Shown in pieces: positions 57,427 to 64,000 of a DNA stretch of 64,000 nucleotides. A program made the position numbers and the translations under genes. The notes beneath the pieces are model-generated. The model saw only the letters and a program-made list of their open reading frames with translations. It did not search any database and was not told the DNA's origin. Where the stretch lies: contig JBQDDG010000002.1 of assembly GCA_052093225.1 (NCBI GenBank), positions 1-64,000 on the forward strand, in the 5' to 3' direction. The stretch's first letter is position 1. Each line of letters opens with the position of its first letter. Source of the DNA: JB111 sp052093225 (GTDB taxonomy: Bacteria > Actinomycetota > Actinomycetes > Actinomycetales > Actinomycetaceae).

Positions 57427-57801
57427 GTGCCGACGTACGCCTACCGCTGCACGATGTGCCGTCACGAGCTCGAGGCGAAGCAGTCCTTCACGGACGACGC
57501 ACTGACGATCTGCCCCGAGTGCGGCGGTGCGCTTCGCAAGCTCTTCAGCACGGTCGGCGTCGTGTTCAAGGGCTCGGGCTTCTACGCGACCGACTCGCGG
57601 TCCTCGAGCTCGCGCTCGTCCGGCTCGGGCACGAGCTCCTCGTCCTCGGACGCGGGTTCGTCCGGGTCCGCCTCGTCGGGTTCCGGCTCGTCGGGCGGCA
57701 GCGACTCCGGCTCGAGCGCCCCGGCCGCATCCTCCGGCTCGTCGTCCTCGGGCACCTCGGCCAAGGCCGGCTCGTCGAAGGCCTCGGGCTCCGCCGCCTG
57801 A
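57427..57801 (+). CDS. FmdB-family zinc-ribbon regulatory protein
   Basis: A 124-residue protein with an N-terminal zinc ribbon: MPTYAYRCTMCRHELEAKQS and CPECGGALRKLF, four cysteines at ~8, 11, 29 and 32. The last ~70 residues are an extremely Ser/Gly-rich tail with scattered Asp and Ala, probably disordered. FmdB domains were named for regulation of amide metabolism, but in actinobacteria the small proteins have no proven role. GTG 57427 is supported by GGAGG 6-7 nt upstream. The FmdB-SAF-MscL order is common in Micrococcales, with 5-formyl-THF cyclo-ligase often nearby as here. Confidence 0.9.
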   Translation: MPTYAYRCTMCRHELEAKQSFTDDALTICPECGGALRKLFSTVGVVFKGSGFYATDSRSSSSRSSGSGTSSSSSDAGSSGSASSGSGSSGGSDSGSSAPAASSGSSSSGTSAKAGSSKASGSAA

Positions 57802-57884
57802 CCCACCGGTCCCCACAGCCGTCCCGGCACGCACGCCCTCCACAGGCGGTCCCGGCCGGCGCCAGCGCGGGACGCCGCGCTCCG

Positions 57885-57890
57885 TAGCCT
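57885..57890 (+). promoter_or_regulatory. -10 box (TAGCCT) of the SAF-domain gene, leaderless spacing
   Basis: TAGCCT, 7 nt (CGCCCGC), then ATG 57898, with no ribosome-binding site upstream. Confidence 0.5.
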
Positions 57891-57897
57891 CGCCCGC

Positions 57898-58548
57898 ATG
57901 AGTCGAGCCGCGTCCCCACCCTCGCGAAGTACCGGCACACGCCTGCGCCGCGCCGCCTGGCGGTGGCGGCACGCGATCGCCGCGGTCTGCCTCGCCGTCG
58001 CCGCGTCGCTCGCCGTCGACTCGCTGAGCCCGGCCCCGCCCGCGACCGCGGCGGCGCTCGTGGTCGGCGCGGACCTGCCCGCCGGACACGTCGTCGAGCC
58101 GGGGGACCTCGCCCTCGTCGACCTGCCCGCCGGGGCGGTACCGTCCGCCGCCCTCACCGACGAGGGCGAGGTGGTGGGCCACCCGCTGGCCGTCGGCCTG
58201 CCCGAGGGCACTGTGCTCAGCGGCGGCATGGTCGCCACGCCTACCGTCTCAGCGGCCGACGGCGAGGTCGTGGTGCCGGTCCGCATCTCCGACGACGGCA
58301 GCGCCGCGCTGGCCGGGCCCGGCCTGCGGGTCTCGCTGCTCGCACCACCGGCGGACGGCGGCGCGGCGGAGACGGTCGCGGAGGGGGTGCTCGTGCTCGG
58401 GGCCGTTCCTGAGCAGGACGGCGGACTTCTCGGCGCGGAGGAGAGTGACGTCACCCGCTTGTACGTCTCGGCAAGCCCTGAAACCGCTACCCTCCTCGTT
58501 GGCTCAAGTGCCTGGACCCCGCTGAGCGTCGCGCTCGGACCTACCTGA
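57898..58548 (+). CDS. SAF-domain membrane protein (CpaB/RcpC-like)
   Basis: A 216-residue protein with one membrane segment (HAIAAVCLAVAASLAVDSL, ~residues 25-45) and an external SAF domain (AALVVGADLPAGHVVEPGDL, LALVDLPAGAVPSAAL, GHPLAVGLPEGTVLSGGM). The SAF fold occurs in Flp-pilus protein CpaB/RcpC, but no pilus genes are here; in actinobacteria a solitary gene next to fmdB and mscL is standard and of unknown function. ATG 57898 follows a TAGCCT box by 7 nt, so it is probably leaderless. It is followed by mscL after 87 bp. Confidence 0.85.
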   Translation: MSRAASPPSRSTGTRLRRAAWRWRHAIAAVCLAVAASLAVDSLSPAPPATAAALVVGADLPAGHVVEPGDLALVDLPAGAVPSAALTDEGEVVGHPLAVGLPEGTVLSGGMVATPTVSAADGEVVVPVRISDDGSAALAGPGLRVSLLAPPADGGAAETVAEGVLVLGAVPEQDGGLLGAEESDVTRLYVSASPETATLLVGSSAWTPLSVALGPT

Positions 58549-58635
58549 GCCGCGGGGGCCGGCGTGGGCCGGGGCATCCACCCAGTGCCTCGTCCACTCC
58601 CCCTGTCACGACCACTCATCCTCACGGAGGTCCAC

Positions 58636-59022
58636 ATGCTCAACGGGTTCAAGGAGTTCATCTCCCGCGGCAACGCCATCGACATGGCGGTCGGCATCAT
58701 CATCGGCGGCGCATTCACGCCGATCGTCACCGCCATCACGGACAACGTGCTGCTGCCGTTGATCGCCGCGATCTTCGGTGAGCCGAACTTCGACACCATC
58801 GGGCAGTTCGTCGTCAACGGGGCCACCATCGCCCCGGGCACCATCGTCACCGCGCTCGTCAACTTCCTCCTCATCGCCGCCGCCCTGTACTTCGCGGTCG
58901 TCATGCCGATGAACAAGCTCGCCGAGCGTCGCAGGACGGACGAGGAGGAGCCCGAGGAGAAGGCGGACGACGTCCTCGTCCTCGAGGAGATCCGCGACCT
59001 CCTGGCCACGCGCAACGCCTGA
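58636..59022 (+). CDS. mscL: Large-conductance mechanosensitive channel
   Basis: MscL is a pentameric emergency valve that opens at near-lytic membrane tension during osmotic downshock. The 128-residue product is of normal length: N-terminal amphipathic helix MLNGFKEFISRGNAIDMAVG, first membrane helix GIIIGGAFTPIVTAIT, periplasmic loop, second helix NFLLIAAALYFAVVMPMN and a charged C-terminal helix (DDVLVLEEIRDLL). ATG 58636 is preceded by GGAGG 6 nt upstream. A GC hairpin 40 bp beyond the stop probably ends the transcript. Confidence 0.96.
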   Translation: MLNGFKEFISRGNAIDMAVGIIIGGAFTPIVTAITDNVLLPLIAAIFGEPNFDTIGQFVVNGATIAPGTIVTALVNFLLIAAALYFAVVMPMNKLAERRRTDEEEPEEKADDVLVLEEIRDLLATRNA

Positions 59023-59061
59023 CCCACCGGCGGGTGCGTGCACCCGTCCCCCCGCATTCCC

Positions 59062-59091
59062 GGCGGCCCGTCACCTCGGTGGCGGGCCGCC
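59062..59091. terminator. GC hairpin after mscL
   Basis: GGCGGCCCG (59062-59070) pairs with CGGGCCGCC (59083-59091) across a 12-base loop, between the convergent mscL and small-protein genes. No T tract is present. Confidence 0.55.
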
Positions 59092-59211
59092 GTGCTGCCC
59101 AGCCACCCCTCAGAGGCTGCCGCCACCGGTCAGAGCCAGTCGCGGCGCCAGCCGGAGGGGGGCGGCACCTGTCGGCACCCGCCAGGGCAGGTCGGCGCGG
59201 GTCGGCACCGG

Positions 59212-59499
59212 TCAGAGCCGGCCGAAGTGGGGCGGCACCTCGCGCAGGAGCCGTTCGTCCTCGGCCGACGTGCGCGCGGCGACACTCTCCCGGCCCCGGC
59301 GCCGACCGTCCTTCGTGGGCTGCGCGGCCGCGCCAGTTCCTTCCCCCGCGGGAAGCGCGCGGGTCGGTTCAGCGTCGTCGGCGCCGCCACGCGGTTCCGG
59401 CTCACCGAGCGCGTCCTCCGGGCGACCCAGCTCGCCCGACTCGAGCCGGGCCCGGTCCGCCCCGGACAGCGCGATCACCCGTCGGCTGCGCCGCGTCAC
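59212..59499 (-). CDS. Small hypothetical protein coupled to the helicase-like gene
   Basis: A 95-residue product, Arg/Ala/Gly/Glu-rich with no membrane segment: VIALSGADRARLESGELGRP at the N-terminus and SAEDERLLREVPPHFGRL at the end. The GTG at 59499 overlaps the stop of the 1,453-residue gene as GTGA, so it would be translated by re-initiation. No domain is recognised. The conserved-looking short C-terminal block (EDERLLREVPPHFGRL) and the tight coupling argue for a real gene, but composition alone could explain the open frame. Confidence 0.55.
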   Translation of the reverse strand: MTRRSRRVIALSGADRARLESGELGRPEDALGEPEPRGGADDAEPTRALPAGEGTGAAAQPTKDGRRRGRESVAARTSAEDERLLREVPPHFGRL

Positions 59500-62400
59500 G
59501 AGTCGGCCCCACCGCCCGGGTGACCACCGGTGTCACGCTCCGGGTCCCGCTCTGCCCCCTCGGCCGCCGCCGGCTCCTGGTCCTGCAGCTGGTCCACTCC
59601 CCCGGGCCCGCCCGCTGTCGCCCGACGCGCGGCGACCTCGTCGAGCACCACCCGACGCAGCCGGTCGGCCTCCGCCTGGGGGTCGAGGAAGACGGACACC
59701 GTGAAGGCGCGCTCGACCCGCCAGCCCGCGCGGGCCAGCACGAAGCCGCGGTCGAGGCGGCGGCGCAGGCTGTGTTCCCCGGCGTCCTCCCCGGCGTCCG
59801 TGAGCACTGCGACGAGCCGCTGGCCCGCCAGCTCCGGGTGACCGAGGGCGATCGGGACGTCGACGGCGCCCCGGAGGTTCTCCTCGACGACGAGCCCGAG
59901 CCCGCGCAGCCGGCGCACGAGGTCCCCGAGGATCGCCTCGGGCTCCTCGCCGACCGGCTCGTCGCCGGGCGACCCGGCGCCGGTCGGCTCGGTGCCGGTC
60001 GGCTCGGTGCCGGTCGGCTCGGTGCCGGCCGTCTCGGCCGCCGGTTCCTCGGCCACGCCCGCAGCCGGCTCCGGCGCCTCGACGCCGGGCGTTCCCATGC
60101 CGACCTCGCCGGTTCCGGGTGCATCGGTCGCGTTCCTGTCGGTACCGGGCCCGTCGGTACCGGGCTCCTCACCGGAAGCGGCCTCGCCCTGGGCGGCCTC
60201 GTCCGATGCGGCCTCGCCCGGGCGGGCCACGTCCTGGGCAGCCTCCTCAGGGCGGTCAGCCAGCTCGAGCAGCTCGGCGAGCATGAGCGCGCCCTCGTGG
60301 TTGACGCGCGTGCGGTCGATGGCACCCGGGGCGATCGTCGAGACCACCACGAGGCTCTCGCGCGGCGCGGCGAGCGCGGAGATCATCCGCGACCGGCCGA
60401 CGGGCGAGGAGAGCTCGCCGAAGCGGTGGACGAACCGGCCGTGGGCGTTCGCCCCGAAGCCGACGGAGAGCACGACGACGTCGCGGCGCAGCCCGCCGGC
60501 GTCGGCGAGGTCGGCCACGACGAGCGGTTCGACGAGCCGCGGGTCCAGGGCCGCCTCGAGCGAGGGGTCCGACGACGCGGCCTGCGCGATCGCCTCGCGC
60601 ACCCGCGCGGCGTGCCGCGGTGAGGGGGTGACGACGGCGATCGACGAGAGCGGTCCGGCGTGCACCTCGCGCCGCACCACGTCGACCACGTGCGCCACCT
60701 CGGCGTCGACGGACTCGACGACCTCCTGGCCGGGGGCGGGCGTCCCGTAGCCCTCGACCCGTTCGAGCCGCACGCCGCCGTCGGTGCGTACCGACGGCAC
60801 CGGCGCGACGACGCCCCCGTACCCGTGGTCGGCCAGCAGCGCGGCGGCACCCGGCACGAGCGGCCCCCGGACGGCGGGCAGCCCGACGACGGGGAGCACC
60901 TCGGCGAACGCGTGGGCCGCACCGGCCGTGTGGCGGCGCCTGTCCCCCACCACGACGACCTGCCGGGCCCGGCCGACGACGGAGACGACCTGGGCGAGCG
61001 GAAGCAGCTCGGTGCCGTGCAGGACGACGAGGTCCACCGTCGGGCCCGGGGGCAGGATCTGCGACGCGAGGAGCGGCGCCGACGCCCGCACCGGCCGGAT
61101 CGTGGGGGCGACCTCCGGGTGCTCCGCGAGCGCGCGGCCGAGCGTGGCCCCGCGGTCCTCGGCGAGCCGCTCCCAGAGCTGCTTCGCCTGCGAGCGGTGG
61201 GTACGCACGGCATGACGCAGGCGCGCCGCCGCGGCGGCACGCACCGCGGGCACCAGCGTGGCGCGCTGCTCGGCCTCGAGCCGCTCGAGGTCGGCGAGGT
61301 CGGCGGCGAGGGCGGCCGGGTCCCGTCCGGACAGTGCCGGCTCGTCGGCGAGGACCTGCTCGAGCACGGAGCTCCACCAGGCGAGGTCGAGCTCGTCGAC
61401 GACGAGGTCGTCCGGCACCGCGCGCTCGACGAGGTCGTCGAGGAGCTCGCCGAGACCGTCCGCACGGAGCTCGTCGACGAGCCTGGTGCGCTCGGGCAGG
61501 GTGCGCAGCGCGGTCGTGTCCTCGGTCAGCGCGTCCATGCGGCGTCGGAGCCGGTCGAGCGGCAGGTCCTCGAGCGCGGTCTCCTCGATCGTGGGCAGGA
61601 CCGCGTCGAGCGCGTGGACGTCCTCCGTGGTCTCCCGCTCGAGCTGCCGGATGTCGGCGAGCCCGTCGGGGAGCCGCGGCCAGCCGCCGCCCGTCGAGTG
61701 GCGCCGCCAGATCTCGCGCTGCTCCTGGACACGCACCAGCTCCGCGTGCAGGTCCGCCACCGAGCGACCCGGCCGGACCAGGTCCCGCGCCTGCCGCGCG
61801 AGTCGCCGGCGGGAGCCGGCCGCCATCTCGACCTCCTGGTGGCGGCGCTCCTGGCGCGGCGCCGTCGCGACCACCATGTCCGCCGCGGAGTGCTCGAAGA
61901 TCTGGGGCAGGAAGACGTCGAGGGCGTCGGCGACGCCGTCGAGCATCGAGAGCTGCTCACGCCATTCACGCAGGGTGGAGGCCTGCTTGAGGCCGGTCTG
62001 CACCGCCGTGCTGCGCACCAGGTCGTCGACGGCGGGGAGCTCGACGCCGGCGAGCCGCTGGACCCGCTCGAGCGCGTCGCCGGCCTCCTGGACCGTGGTG
62101 AGACGGGCGCCGTACCAGGGCGTGTCGGACCTGCGCAGCGTGAACGCCCCGAGCGCCGCCGCTCTCGCCAGGCGCGCGGAGGCCCCCGAGCGGGCATCAC
62201 CGCCGAGGCCCTGCAGGTTCTCCCCCGAGACCCGGGCGCCCGTGCGCGGCCCGGGGTTCTTCGCTGTGAGCCGGGCGAGCGCCTCGAGCGCGTCGAACAC
62301 CGAGACGCCCCAGCCCTCGTGCCGGCGGTGGAGCGAGTCGAGCTGCTGCCGCACGCCGGCGCGCTGGGTGCGCAGCTCGTCGCGGGTGCGGGCGACGGCC

Positions 62401-63857
62401 GTCTCATCGACGACGACCGCCGGGGCCTCCATGCCGCGCCGGATCGACCGGGAGGCCTCCTCGCGCCACCCGCCGTCGGCGCGCAGGTCGAGCACCAGCT
62501 CCCCGAGACCCAGCTCGTGGAGATGGGCGACCGTGGAACGTCCGGTACGACGGTCGCCGGGGACGTAGGTGACGGTGCGGCCGTCCGCGGCGGCGCGGGC
62601 AAGGATCGCGGCGACCACGCCGACGTCGTCGGAGCCCGGGGGCGCGTCGACGACGAGCTGGTGGCCCTCCGAGACGAGCCGGACCGCGCGCTCGCCGGCC
62701 ACCTCGACGTCCCCGACGGCCTGCTCGCCGTCGGGGTCGGGGTCGGTCCCGTCGTCCGGCGGGAGCCGTGTCTCGAGCGCCGCCCGGGCGGCGGCGTCCC
62801 CGGCGAGGGCGGAGACGACGTCGGACGACGCGAGGTAGGGGACCATCGCGCGGAGGTCCTCGACCGCGACCTGGCCGGGGTGGAGGAACGTGCCGACGAC
62901 GACGCGGTCCTCGATCTCGAGGCCCGGCAGGTAGCGACCGACGAGCTCGGCGACGGCGAGGAGCGACTCGCGCTGGCTCGAGGCCGGGCCGAACGACGGC
63001 AGGTGGTCGGCCACCTCCCCCGGCAGGCCGGCCTCGGCCAGCGCGCGGGCGAGCACCGGGTTGATCTCCACGGTCCGCTCGAGAGTGAGCTCGACCTCGC
63101 CGTCCGCGGACACCGGTTCGAGCCGGACACCGCGCAGGAAGACCGGTGTGCGGATCGTCCGTACGAGCGGCGGCTCCACGCCCGCCGCGCCGCCGTCCCA
63201 CCCGTCCGGCGCGGCGGCGGGGTCCACGCCCACGCCCGGCTCGCCGTCGGCGGTGACCCTGGGGGGCAGGGCGGACCAGGTGGCGACCCCGGTGGCGAGG
63301 TAGGTCGGGGCGACCCCGAAGCGCTGGGCGAGGTCCTCGGCCCGGGCACGCACCGCGCGGGCGTCGTGGTGGGCGGCCGCCGAGGCCTGGGACTCGCGGA
63401 CCAGGTTGGACAGCCGGGTGGGCCGGCCGGCGTAGAGCTGGGCCGTGCCGCCGGGGTGGGCGTGCGTGAGGTCGAGGACGGCCTCGCCCAGGTCGTCGTC
63501 GTCCCCGAGCCCCTCGGCCCCGAGGGCGGTGAGGTCGGCGATCCACCGTTCGACGGCGCGGGCGACCGTGCCGGTCCGCGACGGGAGTGCGGAGGCGGGC
63601 GACGCGTCGCTCTCGCGCGAGGCCGGCGACGCAGCGGCGTCAGCGGCCGGCGTGGCGTCTCCTGCGGCGGGCGTGGCTCCGGCGTCAGCGGCGGGCGAGG
63701 TTCCGGCCGCCGCCCCGGGAGCCGTCCCTGCGTCCTGCCCGGGTGCGGCGGGGCCTGCGGGGGTGTCGCGGCCCGGCGTCCCGCCGCCCTCGCGCACCGC
63801 GCGTGAACGGTCGCTGTCCCGGCCGCGGCGGAAGGGCGGGATCGGCGGTGGCGTCAT
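59496..63857 (-). CDS. Very large helicase-like protein with decayed ATPase motifs and a C-terminal nuclease-like domain
   Basis: A 1,453-residue protein with the layout of DUF4011/DNA2-NAM7 (SF1) helicases: a low-complexity start (~residues 1-90), an N-terminal helical region, RecA-like halves split by a long helical insert, and a C-terminal restriction-endonuclease-like domain (VEENLRGAVDVPIALGH, SLRRRLDRGFVLARAGWRVE). Core motifs have decayed. The P-loop site reads VVDAPPGSDDVGVV without GK[ST], motif II reads VDLVVLHGTELLPL instead of DExx, motif III keeps VVVGDRRR, and motifs V/VI read VVLSVGFGANAHGRFVH and SRMISALAAPRESL, without the arginine finger. ATP hydrolysis is unlikely. ATG 63857 follows a TACCCT box by 6 nt. 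Repeated VGSVP-type low-complexity sequence lies near residue ~1290. Confidence 0.75.
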   Translation of the reverse strand: MTPPPIPPFRRGRDSDRSRAVREGGGTPGRDTPAGPAAPGQDAGTAPGAAAGTSPAADAGATPAAGDATPAADAAASPASRESDASPASALPSRTGTVARAVERWIADLTALGAEGLGDDDDLGEAVLDLTHAHPGGTAQLYAGRPTRLSNLVRESQASAAAHHDARAVRARAEDLAQRFGVAPTYLATGVATWSALPPRVTADGEPGVGVDPAAAPDGWDGGAAGVEPPLVRTIRTPVFLRGVRLEPVSADGEVELTLERTVEINPVLARALAEAGLPGEVADHLPSFGPASSQRESLLAVAELVGRYLPGLEIEDRVVVGTFLHPGQVAVEDLRAMVPYLASSDVVSALAGDAAARAALETRLPPDDGTDPDPDGEQAVGDVEVAGERAVRLVSEGHQLVVDAPPGSDDVGVVAAILARAAADGRTVTYVPGDRRTGRSTVAHLHELGLGELVLDLRADGGWREEASRSIRRGMEAPAVVVDETAVARTRDELRTQRAGVRQQLDSLHRRHEGWGVSVFDALEALARLTAKNPGPRTGARVSGENLQGLGGDARSGASARLARAAALGAFTLRRSDTPWYGARLTTVQEAGDALERVQRLAGVELPAVDDLVRSTAVQTGLKQASTLREWREQLSMLDGVADALDVFLPQIFEHSAADMVVATAPRQERRHQEVEMAAGSRRRLARQARDLVRPGRSVADLHAELVRVQEQREIWRRHSTGGGWPRLPDGLADIRQLERETTEDVHALDAVLPTIEETALEDLPLDRLRRRMDALTEDTTALRTLPERTRLVDELRADGLGELLDDLVERAVPDDLVVDELDLAWWSSVLEQVLADEPALSGRDPAALAADLADLERLEAEQRATLVPAVRAAAAARLRHAVRTHRSQAKQLWERLAEDRGATLGRALAEHPEVAPTIRPVRASAPLLASQILPPGPTVDLVVLHGTELLPLAQVVSVVGRARQVVVVGDRRRHTAGAAHAFAEVLPVVGLPAVRGPLVPGAAALLADHGYGGVVAPVPSVRTDGGVRLERVEGYGTPAPGQEVVESVDAEVAHVVDVVRREVHAGPLSSIAVVTPSPRHAARVREAIAQAASSDPSLEAALDPRLVEPLVVADLADAGGLRRDVVVLSVGFGANAHGRFVHRFGELSSPVGRSRMISALAAPRESLVVVSTIAPGAIDRTRVNHEGALMLAELLELADRPEEAAQDVARPGEAASDEAAQGEAASGEEPGTDGPGTDRNATDAPGTGEVGMGTPGVEAPEPAAGVAEEPAAETAGTEPTGTEPTGTEPTGAGSPGDEPVGEEPEAILGDLVRRLRGLGLVVEENLRGAVDVPIALGHPELAGQRLVAVLTDAGEDAGEHSLRRRLDRGFVLARAGWRVERAFTVSVFLDPQAEADRLRRVVLDEVAARRATAGGPGGVDQLQDQEPAAAEGAERDPERDTGGHPGGGADS

Positions 63858-63863
63858 CCCACC

Positions 63864-63869
63864 AGGGTA
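63864..63869 (-). promoter_or_regulatory. -10 box (TACCCT) of the helicase-like gene, leaderless spacing
   Basis: On the minus strand TACCCT is 6 nt (GGTGGG) from the ATG at 63857. Confidence 0.5.
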
Positions 63870-63950
63870 GGCGGGCGGAGCGGTGCGGCGACGGAGCGTC
63901 GAGGTGATGTCGCGGGCGTCGGACGGCGTCGTCGGGGTCCGGACATGGAA

Positions 63951-63991
63951 ACGGAGCGTGACGCGCAGGGGGGGCAGGCGTCACGCTCCGT
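63951..63991. terminator. Hairpin at the right edge, possible terminator
   Basis: ACGGAGCGTGACGC (63951-63964) pairs perfectly with 63978-63991 across a 13-base G-rich loop. On the minus strand it is followed by TTTCC, so it may end a leftward transcript from beyond the window. Confidence 0.5.
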
Positions 63992-64000
63992 CAGAAACCA

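Noticed and set aside
59530..63806. Plus-strand frames of up to 1,048 codons opposite the helicase-like gene
   Set aside because: They are antisense shadows with no motif; the minus-strand product shows helicase-like blocks throughout and a promoter at the right distance.

Overview
The window is high-GC actinobacterial chromosome, most likely from the order Micrococcales (Cellulomonas/Georgenia-like). The basis is strong G/C third-position bias, frequent GTG starts, many ATGA or GTGA overlaps, repeated TANNNT boxes 6-7 nt before start codons (leaderless mRNAs), and a typical Micrococcales gene set: ksgA-ispE-Uup, metG-tatD-G5-domain peptidoglycan hydrolase, protein O-mannosyltransferase, FmdB, SAF protein and mscL. 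Genus and species cannot be fixed from the sequence alone. A run of ten Ns at 23181-23190 marks an assembly gap.

Layout. 1-5.4 kb: an IS1380-like insertion sequence enters from the left edge and cuts off the 3' end of one of two tandem LuxR-type STAND regulators. 6-14.5 kb: minus-strand housekeeping genes for a Uup-type ABC-F ATPase, IspE, KsgA, a G5-domain peptidoglycan hydrolase, TatD and MetG. 14.6-16.3 kb: a nicotinamidase and RsmI, separated by a long hairpin and tandem repeats. 16.5-24.6 kb: a catabolic island of two divergent units (gabD | gabT-DUF3830 and amidase-hydroxyacid dehydrogenase | two maleate-isomerase-like proteins-GntR). Both divergent promoters carry the same palindrome, so the GntR protein probably controls the whole island. 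24.7-33.3 kb: an amino-acid dehydrogenase opposite a LysR gene, a mannosyltransferase, an ALDH3-type dehydrogenase, a Tag glycosylase lacking three zinc ligands, a VapBC-like pair and a homocysteine methyltransferase.

33.3-37.3 kb: a TPP riboswitch followed by a complete YkoF-YkoE-YkoD-YkoC uptake operon for thiamine or its HMP moiety. 37.3-41.5 kb: a NarL-type response regulator and its likely kinase flank a fatty-acid desaturase and a membrane sensor protein, an arrangement like DesK/DesR. 41.6-45.4 kb: a DinB protein, a probably frameshifted DUF1345 membrane protein, and two secreted repeat proteins, the second with an LPETG anchor and four chaplin-like repeats. 45.4-50.4 kb: an ECF sigma factor with its YCII partner, trpF, a twice-broken HdeD-lipase fusion gene and a VOC protein.

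50.6-64 kb: tRNA-Ala(CGC), a two-TM protein, a lipoprotein, a GNAT acetyltransferase, 5-formyl-THF cyclo-ligase, a penicillin-acylase-family hydrolase, FmdB, SAF protein, MscL, and a 1,453-residue helicase-like protein whose ATPase motifs have decayed, coupled to a 95-residue protein. The items most worth following are the GntR-controlled island with its DUF3830 protein and single-cysteine isomerase paralogue, the chaplin-like wall protein, and the degenerate helicase/nuclease-like protein.
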